Shown here piece by piece: positions 15,715 to 25,628 of a stretch of 64,000 nucleotides of DNA. Position numbers and translations under genes: made by a program. The notes below the pieces were generated by a model. It saw nothing but the letters and a program-made list of their open reading frames with translations, was not told the origin of the DNA and searched no databases. Numbering within the stretch: the first letter of the stretch is position 1; each line of letters starts with the position of its first letter. This DNA comes from Caproiciproducens sp. CPB-2 (lineage in GTDB: Bacteria > Bacillota > Clostridia > Oscillospirales > Acutalibacteraceae): the NCBI RefSeq assembly GCF_036287215.1, contig NZ_CP142860.1, positions 1,116,001 through 1,180,000 on the forward strand, read 5' to 3'.

Positions 15715-17688
15715 ATGAAGTATCCAACAATGTTTACTCCGATGCAGATCGGAAACCTTACGATTAAAAATCGTGTGGTAATGGGAGCCGTGGGCCACGG
15801 GCAGGCAGCGCCGGAGTGCGAATTTTCAAAAGCCGCCGAGGATTTTTACGCTCTGCGCGCAAAAGGCGGAGTCGGGTTGATTCTGACGGGAATCACGGAA
15901 CCGGACTTCGAAGTGGACAAATTTCCGAACGGCGGGGTCGCCGGGTATGTAAATCCGAATTACAATCCGAAGGTTTTCGTGGAGCACTGCAGTGAGATGA
16001 CGGAACGAGTACACAGTCACGGCGCCAAAATCTTTATCCAAATTACCGCGGGATTTGGGAGGGCGCTCCATAATAACAGCTGCTCTTCGGAAAACACACT
16101 TTGGGGAGATCCCACAAAACAGGCGCACGGTCTGACAAAAGACGAAATCAAGCGAAAAATAGAGTTGGTTGCTTCCGCGGCTGTGGTTGCGCAGAACGCC
16201 GGTTTCGACGGAGTGGATCTTTCCGCACTGCATGAAGGATGTCTGATGGAAGAATTCGCGACTCCTTTTTTCAACAGAAGGACGGATGAATACGGCGGAA
16301 GCTTCGAAAACCGGATGCGGTTCACACGGGAACTTGTGGAAGCCATTAAAAATGCCTGTGGCAAGGATTTTCCCATCAGTATTCGCATGGCGGCTAAAAA
16401 TTATCTGAAGGGATTCAACTGTCCCTCTTTGGACGGCGGGGAAGAAGTTGGCAGAACCTTAGAGGACAGCATCGAAATCGCACGCTATCTGGAGAAAATC
16501 GGCGTCGATGCTTTGCTCATTGATGCGGGATGCTTCGATTCCATGTACCATCTGTACCAGCCGATGTATGTGGAAAAAGGAAGCAATTTTGTATACTCGG
16601 AAGCCATCAAAAAAGCGGTGAGCATTCCGGTGATCTGCACCGGGCGTTTGGACGAGCCTCATATTATTGAGGACGGTCTTGCAAAAGGGCGCGCTGACGG
16701 AGTCAGCATTTCGCGCGGCCTTCTGGCGGATGCTGATTTTGTAAACAAGGCCATGCTCGGGCAGGATGAAAAAATCCGCCCGTGCCTCGGCTGCGACGTC
16801 GGCTGCCTCCACCGTGTGTTTACCGGCCGCAGATATTGCTGCGCCGTAAACCCGCAGGCCATGCGTGAAACGACTTATAGCTTAACGGCTGCGTTGCAGC
16901 CGAAAAAAATACTGATTGTCGGCGGCGGAGTGGCTGGTATGGAAGCGGCCCGCGCGGTAAAGTTGAGGGGGCATGCGCCCACTCTTTGGGAAAAAAGCGA
17001 CCGTTTGGGCGGACATCTGATTCCGGGAGGCGTTCCCCACTTTAAAGAAGACGAAAGACGTCTGATCCACTGGTACGAGCAGGAGTTGGTATCGCTGAAA
17101 GTACCGGTTGAAAAAAACAAAACAGCCACGGAAGAAAATATTCTTGCCTTCGGTGCGGAAATCGTCATTGTGGCAACCGGTTCGGAAGCGGTTATCCCCA
17201 GAAGCCTGAAAGGCGCCGAAAGGGCGATTACCAGCACGGACGCTCTGCTGCAGAAGAAGCCTGTGGGGCAAAATGTGGTAATTGTCGGCGGCGGACTCGT
17301 GGGCAGCGAATTGGCGCTGCATCTGCAGGAGCAGGGCAAAACGGTAACCATTGTTGAAATGATGCCGGAAATCCTCAGCAGCGGGAAAACCGTGCCGTTG
17401 ATGAATAAAATGATGCTCTTCGACCTGATTCAGGCCAGCCCGATCGCTGTAAAGACAAGCAGCAGGTTGTTGTCAATCGAGGACGGCGGAGCAATCGTAG
17501 AAAGCGACGGAAACCAGGAATGCCTTGCGGCGGATACGGTCATCATGGCCGCGGGTTTCCGCCCGGAGGATACTTTGTATCGCCAGCTAGCCGGTAAAAC
17601 TGAGGTTTACCAGATCGGTGATTGCCGCTCTGTGGAAAATATCAAAAACGCCATTTGGGATGCCTATGAGTTAGCGCGTCTGCTTTAA
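15715..17688 (+). CDS. Old Yellow Enzyme-type NADH:flavin oxidoreductase (2,4-dienoyl-CoA reductase/BaiCD family)
   Basis: 657 residues. An FMN TIM barrel spans about 1-360 (TIKNRVVMGAVGHG, GFDGVDLSALHEGCLMEEFATPFFNRRTDEYGGSFENRMRF). A 4Fe-4S site follows in CLGCDVGCLHRVFTGRRYCCAVNP, then FAD and NAD(P) Rossmann motifs (ILIVGGGVAGMEAARAVKLRG; VVIVGGGLVGSELALHL). The family reduces activated C=C bonds in enoates, dienoyl-CoAs or bile-acid intermediates; the substrate is unknown. The start at 15715 is preferred to an upstream in-frame codon because GAAGGGAG sits 8 bases before it. Confidence 0.92.
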   Translation: MKYPTMFTPMQIGNLTIKNRVVMGAVGHGQAAPECEFSKAAEDFYALRAKGGVGLILTGITEPDFEVDKFPNGGVAGYVNPNYNPKVFVEHCSEMTERVHSHGAKIFIQITAGFGRALHNNSCSSENTLWGDPTKQAHGLTKDEIKRKIELVASAAVVAQNAGFDGVDLSALHEGCLMEEFATPFFNRRTDEYGGSFENRMRFTRELVEAIKNACGKDFPISIRMAAKNYLKGFNCPSLDGGEEVGRTLEDSIEIARYLEKIGVDALLIDAGCFDSMYHLYQPMYVEKGSNFVYSEAIKKAVSIPVICTGRLDEPHIIEDGLAKGRADGVSISRGLLADADFVNKAMLGQDEKIRPCLGCDVGCLHRVFTGRRYCCAVNPQAMRETTYSLTAALQPKKILIVGGGVAGMEAARAVKLRGHAPTLWEKSDRLGGHLIPGGVPHFKEDERRLIHWYEQELVSLKVPVEKNKTATEENILAFGAEIVIVATGSEAVIPRSLKGAERAITSTDALLQKKPVGQNVVIVGGGLVGSELALHLQEQGKTVTIVEMMPEILSSGKTVPLMNKMMLFDLIQASPIAVKTSSRLLSIEDGGAIVESDGNQECLAADTVIMAAGFRPEDTLYRQLAGKTEVYQIGDCRSVENIKNAIWDAYELARLL

Positions 17689-17759
17689 TTGAATTGAGGC
17701 AGGCCGACAGGAATCGCCTGTTTGCCTGCCTTTACTGGAAAGGAAAACACAGGGAAGAT

Positions 17760-18101
17760 ATGAAACGTGTTAAAATTACTGTTTTAGAAACAAATTATAA
17801 TGAAAAACTGGTTAGCGAATATGCTGTGAAAGGACTTACCCGTTGCCCGGTACATCAGGTCGGGCAGGTTTTCTATGCTGACTATCGCAAGCCAGAGGGC
17901 CTTTGCGACGAAGCGTGGAAGGTGATGCAGCACTACGCCTTTGCGCTGTCTAACGGAATGGACGGGAAATTCTTCGACGGTGTTGATCCGTGGATTCGGC
18001 ACGACAATGTGGCAATTCTGAATTGCACCGACGGGATGCGTCCTGTGGTTTTCAAACTGGAACGCACCGATGAGGATGTGACAGAACAGTGTGGCGATTG
18101 A
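17760..18101 (+). CDS. TIGR04076 family protein
   Basis: 113 residues. The body KRVKITVLE, GLTRCPVHQVGQVFYADYRKPEGLCDEAWK and DGMRPVVFKLERTDE matches the TIGR04076 small-protein family (recalled), whose function is unknown and whose conserved cysteines hint at metal or redox chemistry. The start at 17760 follows AGGGA and fits the family's N-terminus. It is about 70 bp after the oxidoreductase and ends before a strong terminator, so the two may be co-transcribed. Confidence 0.8.
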   Translation: MKRVKITVLETNYNEKLVSEYAVKGLTRCPVHQVGQVFYADYRKPEGLCDEAWKVMQHYAFALSNGMDGKFFDGVDPWIRHDNVAILNCTDGMRPVVFKLERTDEDVTEQCGD

Positions 18102-18163
18102 TTCCGTATCCTGCCCTCTGAAATGATGTGCTGTTTTTTAACACAAACTGGCGCTAAAACCGG

Positions 18164-18210
18164 CGGCGTCGTCCAAAAGATTTCAATCTTTCGGACGACG
18201 CCGTTTTTTT
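18164..18210 (+). terminator. Strong Rho-independent terminator
   Basis: Arms CGGCGTCGTCC/GGACGACGCCG extended by AAAGAT/ATCTTT, then seven T. From here to 18380 (the stop of the radical-enzyme activase) I see no gene. Confidence 0.92.
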
Positions 18211-18380
18211 CAAGGGAATATTAAATTGCCGGATGGTATGTTTCAAATGATCTCTGCGCCAACTAAAATAAGTCCGGCGGATTTTCAGTTTTTTCGGTTG
18301 CTTACCGGAACGCATTGGCATGGCGGCGGATCCGTGTATTCGTACCCTGTCGGTCGCAGACTCTATATGAATACGACAGG

Positions 18381-19277
18381 TTACCCCCTCTGGATGGAAA
18401 GGCCGCCATGCGCCCTGATTTTTTTGATCCATTCATCCACCTGCTCCTGCTGTGGAATCTGTACCTGTTCCACATACAACCCGGAGCCTATTTTTTTCGC
18501 CTTTCCCGTCCCCATGTTGTGGTAAGGGAGAATCTCCGTTCTGACAATATTCTTCAACCGGCTGAGCTTCGCAATGGCCTGAAGGTGCTCCTCACTCAGG
18601 TTGTATCCCGGAATTATGGGGCATCTCAAAATCAGCTGAGCGCCCTCATCCAACAGGTTGTACATGTTTTCCAAAATAATCCGGTTGCTTACGCCGGTCA
18701 GTTTTCTGTGCAGGCTGTCGCCCGTCGCTTTGCAGTCATACAGAAACAGATCGATATACGGTCGTATCTCCGAATAATCCTGCCTTTTCCCGAAGCCGCT
18801 TGTTTCCATGCAAACGTGCAGGCCTTCCCGTTTACAAGCCTTTGCCAGAGCCAGGGAAAACGCGGGTTGCGCCATAGGTTCACCCCCGCTGATGGTCACG
18901 CCGCCGCCGGATTCCTCGTAGTATTTCCTGTCTTTTAAGACGGTTTCAACAATTTGCTCTACCGACGTTTCTTTTCCGTAAATGCTCAACGCCTGCTGCG
19001 GACACACCCGTACACATTTCTCGCACGCCGTACATCTACTGAAATCCACATGGTGAACGCCGTTTTCAATCCGATGCACGGAGCATGGACAGGCCTCCTG
19101 ACATTTTCCGCACAAAACGCATTTTGACGGATCGTAGGCAAGCTGCCTGCAAAAAGCATTCGATTCCGGATTATGACACCATCTGCACGCCAGAGGGCAT
19201 CCCTTCAGAAATACGGTCGTACGGATTCCGGGGCCGTCATTCAGGCAAAATCGCTGGATGTCAAAAATTATTCCCAC
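18381..19277 (-). CDS. Glycyl radical enzyme activating enzyme (radical SAM, PflA family)
   Basis: 298 residues. The radical SAM site is GCPLACRWC (Cx3Cx2C), after the family N-terminus FDIQRFCLNDGPGIRTTVFLKG. Two 4Fe-4S inserts follow (CVLCGKCQEACPCSV; CTACEKCVRVCPQQAL), as in activases of dehydratase/eliminase-type glycyl radical enzymes. It abstracts hydrogen from the C-terminal glycine of its partner, encoded 8 bp upstream. The pair is coupled to the PTS IIBC gene in one minus-strand operon. Confidence 0.95.
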   Translation of the reverse strand: MGIIFDIQRFCLNDGPGIRTTVFLKGCPLACRWCHNPESNAFCRQLAYDPSKCVLCGKCQEACPCSVHRIENGVHHVDFSRCTACEKCVRVCPQQALSIYGKETSVEQIVETVLKDRKYYEESGGGVTISGGEPMAQPAFSLALAKACKREGLHVCMETSGFGKRQDYSEIRPYIDLFLYDCKATGDSLHRKLTGVSNRIILENMYNLLDEGAQLILRCPIIPGYNLSEEHLQAIAKLSRLKNIVRTEILPYHNMGTGKAKKIGSGLYVEQVQIPQQEQVDEWIKKIRAHGGLSIQRG

Positions 19278-19285
19278 AACTTCAC

Positions 19286-21571
19286 CTAATTCAGAGTTCG
19301 GGATATAACTTCACGCTGAACATCTTTCTCCAGCTCCACAAATCTGGCGCTGAATCCTCCTACCCTGACAAGGAGATTCGGATATTTTTCAGGATTCTGA
19401 TACGCGTCTTCCAGTTCCCCGCGACTAACGACAGAAATCATGATCTGGCCCCCGCCGTTTTTAAAGTAAGTACGCAGCAGCGCTTTGACCTTCTCTCCCT
19501 GCGTTTGGCACATGTAACGGTTAAATTTCATGTTCTGTACGGAACCCGCATGAATATCGGTTTTGAGCCTCACAAGGCTGTTCAGCATCGCCGTTGGCCC
19601 GTTTTTGTCCGCTCCGCCCTGCGGATTGTTGCCGTTGTTCATATAGACGCCCTTCAGGCGGCCGTCCGCCGAAGCCGACGTGGCGCGTCCCCACTCCGTA
19701 TTGACCTGGTTGTTGATAACCACCGCGTTATAGGAGTAGAAGCCAAACGCTTTCGCCTGCTCTTCAATTTTTCCACAGGTAAACTGGTGCAGGGCGACCG
19801 CAATATCGTCCGCGTACGGGTCGTCATTGCCGTACTTGGGAGCGTTCACAAGATCTCTGCGCAGCTCCGGATCATGTTCGAAATTATCATTCATGGCCTC
19901 AACCACTCTGCTGAGCGTGTATTTCTTTTTGTCGTACACCCAGTATTTAATCGCGGTGAGAGAATCGCTCGCGTTGATGTTTCCGTACGTTTCATTCGTG
20001 CCGCCCAGATATCGTGCGCCTCCGTTCAAAACGGCCCTTCCCCTCGCAATGCAGTCGTCCACCAGCATGGAAGTGAACAAAAAGCTCACCTGTGACTTCA
20101 TCACTTCGTAGGAATGCCGGTGAGCCCCGGCGGTCTGGACAATGTAATACTCCAAAAGCCTTTCGTACTGTGAGCGAACATCGTCAAAGGTCTTCATCCG
20201 ATCCGGCGTCTCCAGCGCCAGCCCTCCGCTTTTATCCTTGCCGTCCCACGGATCAATTCCACCGTTCAGAGAAATATTCAGGATTTTTAAAAGGTTGATA
20301 CAGGCGTTTGGGGTTCCGACGCTCTGCCCGGAAATGACGATCTCCCCGCACCCGAACGGAACATACTGCAAGGCAGTCTCATGACTGACACGTAAAGCGC
20401 GCTCGACCGAAGGAATATTTACGTCGTCGTTATAGAGTACAGGATAGGTGCATCCGGTCGCGATCGCCTGCAGTGCGAGCTCATAGATTTCAGGATTCAT
20501 CCCGGAATAGATCCTGAGCGTAAACTGCGGTTCAATGTCCTTATTTGCCATGACGGCCTGAATCGCAATTTTGCAGAAAACATCGGCTGTTTCGGGATTG
20601 CGACGTCCTTTACCGCCGATTACCACGCGCCCGTTTACGTTGGAGCGACGCGCCTCAATCAGCTTGAAGAAGGACTTAATATAAGCGAGAGCCTGCCGCT
20701 CGTCATAGAGGCCTGCCTGCAGGTCGTGGACCAACAGTTCTCCGAGATAGTCATCCATTCTTCCGTAATTGACCACACTGGAAAGCAGACTGTATAGCCA
20801 ACTCAGTTCAATCCCTTCCAAAAGCGTTTCCGGTTTTCTTTTCAAAATGTTTCCGAGCGCTTCCATAATATTTTCCAATTGCTTTTTCCGCGTTGTGCCG
20901 GCCGTTTGCATCAGTTGCTTTTTGCACAAATTCACATGATAGAGAATGGTGGTTTTAAGCAACTGCAGACACTCCAGAAGATTTTTGTAAAAATCGACCT
21001 TGTCCGCCTCTTGCTCTTTTTCTAGGCAACCGGTGATCAATGCTTCCAAGCCGGGAATACCGAGATCGATCAGCTTCGGATAATCCAGATACATCCCGCT
21101 CAGACGGGCCGTCAAGATAGCCGGGTACTTTGCGTCAACGAACTTTCCCATTGTGGTTTCCGTCAGGGAATCGTTGAAAAAAATGCTCCTTGTATCGTGA
21201 TTGTCCCAATATGCTTCCAGAGCGTTCAGTCTTTCAACCAATTCGGGGGTGCCGGCTGCTTTCTGCCTTAACTTCGCCAGCTTACTGAACACGCAATAAT
21301 GCCCTACCCCGCCGACAGACGTGACGCACCCAAAACCAATGGGCAGCGCGTCCAGCCTGCCGACCACCAGATCCTGATCCTCAATGTGGCGAAACAGTCG
21401 CGGATATAATACTTTCAGACATTCCACTTCTCTTCTGGAAACGGAACATTCGCTATGCACCCGATGACACTCTGTATATTCCTCCATAATCTGAATCTGT
21501 TCTTCCAGCGGTTTTTCACATTCTATTTTTTTACTGATTTCAACTGTTTCCGCTACACTTTTATCATTCAT
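19286..21571 (-). CDS. Glycyl radical enzyme of unassigned specificity, PTS-linked
   Basis: 761 residues. The C-terminal radical motif is LLVRVGGFSARF (radical glycine about 739). The active-site loop reads YVPFGCGEIVISG, with thiyl Cys408 and Glu410 in a Cys-Gly-Glu order. That keeps the Cys and Glu of the dehydratase/lyase class (usually GCVE) but with Gly between, and it is not the PFL type, which has two adjacent Cys. It lies 30 bp after a fructose-type PTS IIBC gene and opposite 1-phosphofructokinase, so a phosphorylated sugar or sugar-derived polyol is the likely substrate. I recall PflD/YbiW of E. coli acting on anhydrohexitol 6-phosphates, a useful analogy only. An internal rearrangement is not apparent. 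Confidence 0.93.
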   Translation of the reverse strand: MNDKSVAETVEISKKIECEKPLEEQIQIMEEYTECHRVHSECSVSRREVECLKVLYPRLFRHIEDQDLVVGRLDALPIGFGCVTSVGGVGHYCVFSKLAKLRQKAAGTPELVERLNALEAYWDNHDTRSIFFNDSLTETTMGKFVDAKYPAILTARLSGMYLDYPKLIDLGIPGLEALITGCLEKEQEADKVDFYKNLLECLQLLKTTILYHVNLCKKQLMQTAGTTRKKQLENIMEALGNILKRKPETLLEGIELSWLYSLLSSVVNYGRMDDYLGELLVHDLQAGLYDERQALAYIKSFFKLIEARRSNVNGRVVIGGKGRRNPETADVFCKIAIQAVMANKDIEPQFTLRIYSGMNPEIYELALQAIATGCTYPVLYNDDVNIPSVERALRVSHETALQYVPFGCGEIVISGQSVGTPNACINLLKILNISLNGGIDPWDGKDKSGGLALETPDRMKTFDDVRSQYERLLEYYIVQTAGAHRHSYEVMKSQVSFLFTSMLVDDCIARGRAVLNGGARYLGGTNETYGNINASDSLTAIKYWVYDKKKYTLSRVVEAMNDNFEHDPELRRDLVNAPKYGNDDPYADDIAVALHQFTCGKIEEQAKAFGFYSYNAVVINNQVNTEWGRATSASADGRLKGVYMNNGNNPQGGADKNGPTAMLNSLVRLKTDIHAGSVQNMKFNRYMCQTQGEKVKALLRTYFKNGGGQIMISVVSRGELEDAYQNPEKYPNLLVRVGGFSARFVELEKDVQREVISRTLN

Positions 21572-21600
21572 GATAATTCCATTGACTTCCTTTCCAAAAT

Positions 21601-22980
21601 TTATCTTTGTTTTGCGGTACTCCTGCTTTTCAGAAATGTCAGCATAAGCGCCGTTACAAGGGAGCCCGCCAACAGAGCAATCAGAAATCCGAGTACATTC
21701 GTGACTACGTTGGGGATGAACAGAAGGAAAATTCCTCCGTGCGGCGCTTTTACACCTACGTGCAGAAGCATGGAAACGATTGCGCCGACCGCAGAGCCCA
21801 GCATACAGGAGGGTAGAACCATTAGCGGCTTTTCAGCGGCGAACGGAATCGCGCCCTCGGTAATATAGCTCAGTCCGAGAAACACAGCCGCTTTTCCCGC
21901 CTCGCGCTGATGAACGTCCCAAAGCTTCGGACGCAGGAAGGTCGCAATCGCAATGCCGATCGGCGGAACCATTCCGCACACCATAACGGCTGCCATCGGC
22001 TCGTAAACTCCGTTGGCCAGGACGCCGATTGCAAACGCGTACAGAACCTTTGAGAACGGTCCGCCCAAATCAAAGTATAACAGGCCGAAGATAATACCGA
22101 GAAGCACCGCGCTTACACCGCTCATATTTGTTAAAAACTGTGTGATTACTCCGGAAAGCCCCTTGATAGGTGTGCCGACCAGATAGAGCATCAGTAAGCC
22201 GGTAATCAGGGTGGAGAAAATCGGCAAAATCAGGATGTCCTTAATTCCCGCAAAGGTTTTTGGCACTTTCACGTATTTGCTGATCAGCAGAGCAACATAA
22301 CCGGCCATCAGACCGGAAAGCAGGCCGCCAAGGAATCCGGCACCGATGTTGTTCGCCAGAATACCGCCGATTAAACCTGCGGCGAAACCGCCTTTGTCCG
22401 CAATGGAATAGGCGATATAGGCCGACAGCACCGGAACCATAATACCAAGACCCGCGCCGCCGATTTGATATAGCGCCCAAGCGAAAGACCCCTCTTCCTT
22501 AAACGCATAAATACCGAACGCAAAGGATAAAGCAAGAATAATTCCGCCAGCGACAACCACCGGCAGCATGTAGGAAACACCGCTCATGATATGTTTGTAG
22601 AGGCTGCGTATTCCTGTGTCTGTTTCTGCCGCACTCTCGCCGGAGGAATTCTTTGATCCTTTTACCAGGACCGTTCCATTGTCTGCCAGTGCGTCCTCAA
22701 TAGCAGTTTGCGCGTCCTTAATTGCTTTTGCCACCGGGATTTTTAACACTTTTCTTTCTGCAAAGCGGGATTCATCAATTCCTTTGTCAACGGCAAGAAT
22801 AATCGCGTCCGCTTCCGCAACATCCTGTGCCGTCAGCGCGTTTTTTACTCCGGAAGCGCCCTGCGTCTCCACTTTTATTTCGTACCCTAGCTCCTTTGCT
22901 TTTTTCTCCAACGACTCGGCCGCCATATACGTGTGGGCGATTCCTGTCGGGCAAGATGTAATTGCTATGATTTTTTTCAT
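21601..22980 (-). CDS. PTS fructose-family IIBC permease
   Basis: 459 residues. The IIB domain (about 1-100) has the phospho-cysteine in IAITSCPTGIAHTYMAA; a linker of about 35 residues leads to a IIC membrane domain with about nine hydrophobic helices and GLSYITEGAIPFAAEKP. There is no fused IIA; a separate fructose-type IIA lies at 25629. The start at 22980 has AGGAGG 7 bases ahead; a longer in-frame start at 23037 lacks one. It is the first gene of the IIBC-radical enzyme-activase operon, facing a DeoR gene across 436 bp. Confidence 0.93.
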   Translation of the reverse strand: MKKIIAITSCPTGIAHTYMAAESLEKKAKELGYEIKVETQGASGVKNALTAQDVAEADAIILAVDKGIDESRFAERKVLKIPVAKAIKDAQTAIEDALADNGTVLVKGSKNSSGESAAETDTGIRSLYKHIMSGVSYMLPVVVAGGIILALSFAFGIYAFKEEGSFAWALYQIGGAGLGIMVPVLSAYIAYSIADKGGFAAGLIGGILANNIGAGFLGGLLSGLMAGYVALLISKYVKVPKTFAGIKDILILPIFSTLITGLLMLYLVGTPIKGLSGVITQFLTNMSGVSAVLLGIIFGLLYFDLGGPFSKVLYAFAIGVLANGVYEPMAAVMVCGMVPPIGIAIATFLRPKLWDVHQREAGKAAVFLGLSYITEGAIPFAAEKPLMVLPSCMLGSAVGAIVSMLLHVGVKAPHGGIFLLFIPNVVTNVLGFLIALLAGSLVTALMLTFLKSRSTAKQR

Positions 22981-23129
22981 TACTTTTCCTCCTGTATTAA
23001 ATTGAGCATCCGGCAAAAAATGTGCGCACATTTTCATCAGGACCGCTCTTGACCCCCTAACTCAGATTTTTGACCCTTTTGCGAAGGAAAAACCTCATTC
23101 GCAAAAATTACGACTGCTTTTTTATTTTT

Positions 23130-23382
23130 GTTTATGCTCATTTACTCTCGTTTATGAGTACATTTTATGATAGAAAATTTCGTTTGTCAATACAGTTTCA
23201 ATATAATTTTGGTGATAATATGTAAATTTATCCATAATACCTTTTAATTTTAAAAGAAAATACAGCTCTTTGCAGCAAAACGTTCACCGATAACCTAGTT
23301 ATGCTCATTTTGCCATTTGTAAGAGAATTTGTGCGCGAATTTAAATACAACGATTCAAATCCATGCATGTTTATGCTATAAT
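23130..23382. promoter_or_regulatory. Repeated DeoR-type half-sites between IIBC and DeoR genes
   Basis: GTTTATGCTCAT (23130-23141) and GTTTATGAGTA (23150-23160) lie 20 bp apart; GTTATGCTCAT (23298-23308) and GTTTATGCTATAAT (23369-23382, overlapping a TATAAT) repeat the motif. A related inverted pair precedes the phosphofructokinase gene. The 436-bp region (22981-23416) has no gene. Confidence 0.6.
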
Positions 23383-23416
23383 TGCTATTATAAAATGCAG
23401 TTAGTGAGGCGATAAC

Positions 23417-24175
23417 ATGTTTGAAGAAGAAAGAAGAATCTCAATTCTAAATAAAATCAACATTGACCACCGTATTACCACGGATGAGTTGGCGGAAAAA
23501 TATAGCGTCTCTCAGTCCACGATCCGAAGGGATCTTGCTTCTCTTGAAAAGTCAGGGCTACTGAAACGGACGCACGGCGGGGCGATTCTGGCAGAGCCGC
23601 TTTCTCACGAATATGATTATAACGCCAAGCGCGACATTAACCGTCAGCAAAAATTCTCAATTGCCAAACACGCCGCCTCATTGGTGAAAAACGGCAGCAC
23701 CATTGCTTTAGGCACCAGTACACTGACCCATCTGATGGCTCAGGAGCTGACTGCGTCAGGGCTGACGATCGTTACGAATTCCATAGACGTCGTTAATGTT
23801 CTGGTCCAGCGGCCGGACTATAACCTCGTTATCCTTGGGGGTAATTACATTCACAGCGCCCGGACGATTGAAGGAATGATGGCAATCGATCAAATTCAGC
23901 AGATTCATTTCGATCAGGCATTTTTAGGCGCGAACGGCATTGATTACAATTTTGGGCTTTCCACGACCAGCGCCATTGAAGCCAACAGTAAAAAAGCCTT
24001 CTGCCAGAACAGTAAACAGATTTTTTTCCTGTGCGATCACCCGAAATTCGGTCGAATCTCCTCTTACAAGATTATCGACATGGATAAAGCTTCGTGTATC
24101 ATTACCGATCGGGAAGTGGATGCCAGTTTGTTGGCACTTTACAGGAAAAAGTGTAATATTACCGTCTGTGACTAG
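23417..24175 (+). CDS. DeoR-family sugar regulator
   Basis: 252 residues. The DeoR helix-turn-helix is ITTDELAEKYSVSQSTIRRDLASLEKSGLLKRTHGGAIL, followed by the sugar-phosphate sensing domain (IALGTSTLTHLMAQEL; FLGANGIDYNFGLST). FruR-like members respond to fructose 1-phosphate or similar. It sits between the two halves of the sugar locus, each preceded by GTTTATG-type motifs, so it probably controls both and itself. Confidence 0.92.
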   Translation: MFEEERRISILNKINIDHRITTDELAEKYSVSQSTIRRDLASLEKSGLLKRTHGGAILAEPLSHEYDYNAKRDINRQQKFSIAKHAASLVKNGSTIALGTSTLTHLMAQELTASGLTIVTNSIDVVNVLVQRPDYNLVILGGNYIHSARTIEGMMAIDQIQQIHFDQAFLGANGIDYNFGLSTTSAIEANSKKAFCQNSKQIFFLCDHPKFGRISSYKIIDMDKASCIITDREVDASLLALYRKKCNITVCD

Positions 24176-24710
24176 ATTGGCGCCAGTTCCCGGTTTTTCA
24201 TTTTTTTCTCCAAACAGAGACCTCGACCTCGCGTCATCCGTTTTTTCAGCTTTAGCGGGTATTCCAACCATCTTGGTGATAGGAATACACAGAACCGCCC
24301 GCTCTGTGTATTGTTCAATAGAAATTAGACAGAAAAAGCAAGAATTTTTTATATACTCTTGTCCAAATGAAATTGAACAGGGGGGATTTGTAATACAATT
24401 TTGAAACACATCTTAATCTCGCAATTCTGAGTGGAATTGCTGTAATAACTGACAAGATATTTCGGATTGCTTGAAATGAGAATCAAGATTCCCTTGCCCA
24501 ATGACAGATCAGAGATTTGCCCGCTCCTAATTCTCTTGAAAATTTTCCGTTGCTCTCACCGTCATTATTCCTCCTTACGACGGAAAGATTATATCCCCAT
24601 TTGATCGTTTATGATTGACTGCGCTCATAAATGCGTGTATTATAAGTACAATAACTTTTATTCGGGGAAACAGAACAATCCTAATATAACGATATTGGAG
24701 ACTGAAGGAA
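24176..24710. promoter_or_regulatory. Intergenic region with inverted DeoR-type operator before phosphofructokinase
   Basis: No gene is visible in these 535 bases. GTTTATGATTG (24607-24617) and CTCATAAATGC (24624-24634) form an inverted pair of the motif seen upstream of the DeoR gene. A likely -10 (TATTATAAG) lies at about 24639. Confidence 0.5.
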
Positions 24711-25613
24711 ATGATTTACACCGTAACTTTTAATCCCTCCCTTGACTACATCGTAGAAGTAGATTCTTTTCAAGCCGGCAAGGTAAACCGTACCGTTTCA
24801 GAAAAAATTTTTCCCGGCGGGAAAGGGATTAATGTTTCCATTGTACTCAAAAATCTGGGAATTGAAAGTGTTGCTTTGGGGTTTATTGCAGGCTTTACCG
24901 GGGACCAGATTGAACAAAGGGTGAAGGAGCATGGCTGCAAAACTGATTTCATCCGAATCCAAGACGGCATGTCCAGAATCAACGTAAAACTAAAATCGGA
25001 GGAAGAAAGCGAAATAAATGGCCGGGGCCCGCAGATTGGCGCGCAGACGCTGCAGGTACTGTATGACAAACTTAATTTGCTGGAAAACGGGGACATTCTG
25101 GTCTTGGCGGGAAGCATCTCAAACACGATTCCGGAAAATATTTATGAAATCATCTGCGGCCGCATGGCGGAGAAAAATGTCAGGGTGGTTGTGGATGCGA
25201 CGCGTAACTTGCTTTTGAATGTGCTGAAATTCCACCCGTTTTTAATTAAACCAAACCACCACGAACTGGGCGAACTCTTTAACAGGAAGCTGGAGGACAA
25301 AGACGATATCGTTTTTTATGCCAAAGAGCTTCAAAAAATCGGCGCACGAAACGTGTTGGTTTCCATGGCGGGAAACGGCGCTGTTTTTGTGGGGGAGAAC
25401 GGCAAGACATTCAGAAACCCGGCACCGAAAGGCGTAGTCGTCAATTCTGTAGGAGCGGGTGACTCCATGGTTGCAGGATTTCTGGCCGGATATCTTCATG
25501 ACGGAAATTATGAAGAAGCGTTCCGACTGGGCTTGGCTGCCGGAAGCGCCAGTGCATTCAGTGCGGAGTTGGCGACAGAAGAGAAAATCCATGAATTGCT
25601 AAAACTAATATAA
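24711..25613 (+). CDS. fruK: 1-Phosphofructokinase (PfkB family)
   Basis: 300 residues. It phosphorylates fructose 1-phosphate (or tagatose 6-phosphate in sister clades) with ATP. PfkB motifs are present: FPGGKGINVSIVLKNLG (first signature) and NSVGAGDSMVAGFLAGYL (second signature with catalytic Asp), and the start MIYTVTFNPSLDY is typical of FruK/LacC. The following IIA and HPr genes are 10-40 bp apart. The natural substrate here may instead be the product of the linked radical enzyme. Confidence 0.9.
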   Translation: MIYTVTFNPSLDYIVEVDSFQAGKVNRTVSEKIFPGGKGINVSIVLKNLGIESVALGFIAGFTGDQIEQRVKEHGCKTDFIRIQDGMSRINVKLKSEEESEINGRGPQIGAQTLQVLYDKLNLLENGDILVLAGSISNTIPENIYEIICGRMAEKNVRVVVDATRNLLLNVLKFHPFLIKPNHHELGELFNRKLEDKDDIVFYAKELQKIGARNVLVSMAGNGAVFVGENGKTFRNPAPKGVVVNSVGAGDSMVAGFLAGYLHDGNYEEAFRLGLAAGSASAFSAELATEEKIHELLKLI

Positions 25614-25628
25614 GCAAGGAGAATGAAC

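Noticed and set aside
18226..18938. Plus-strand frames over the radical-enzyme activase
   Set aside because: Shadows of the activase gene, whose Cys motifs and operon position are unambiguous.
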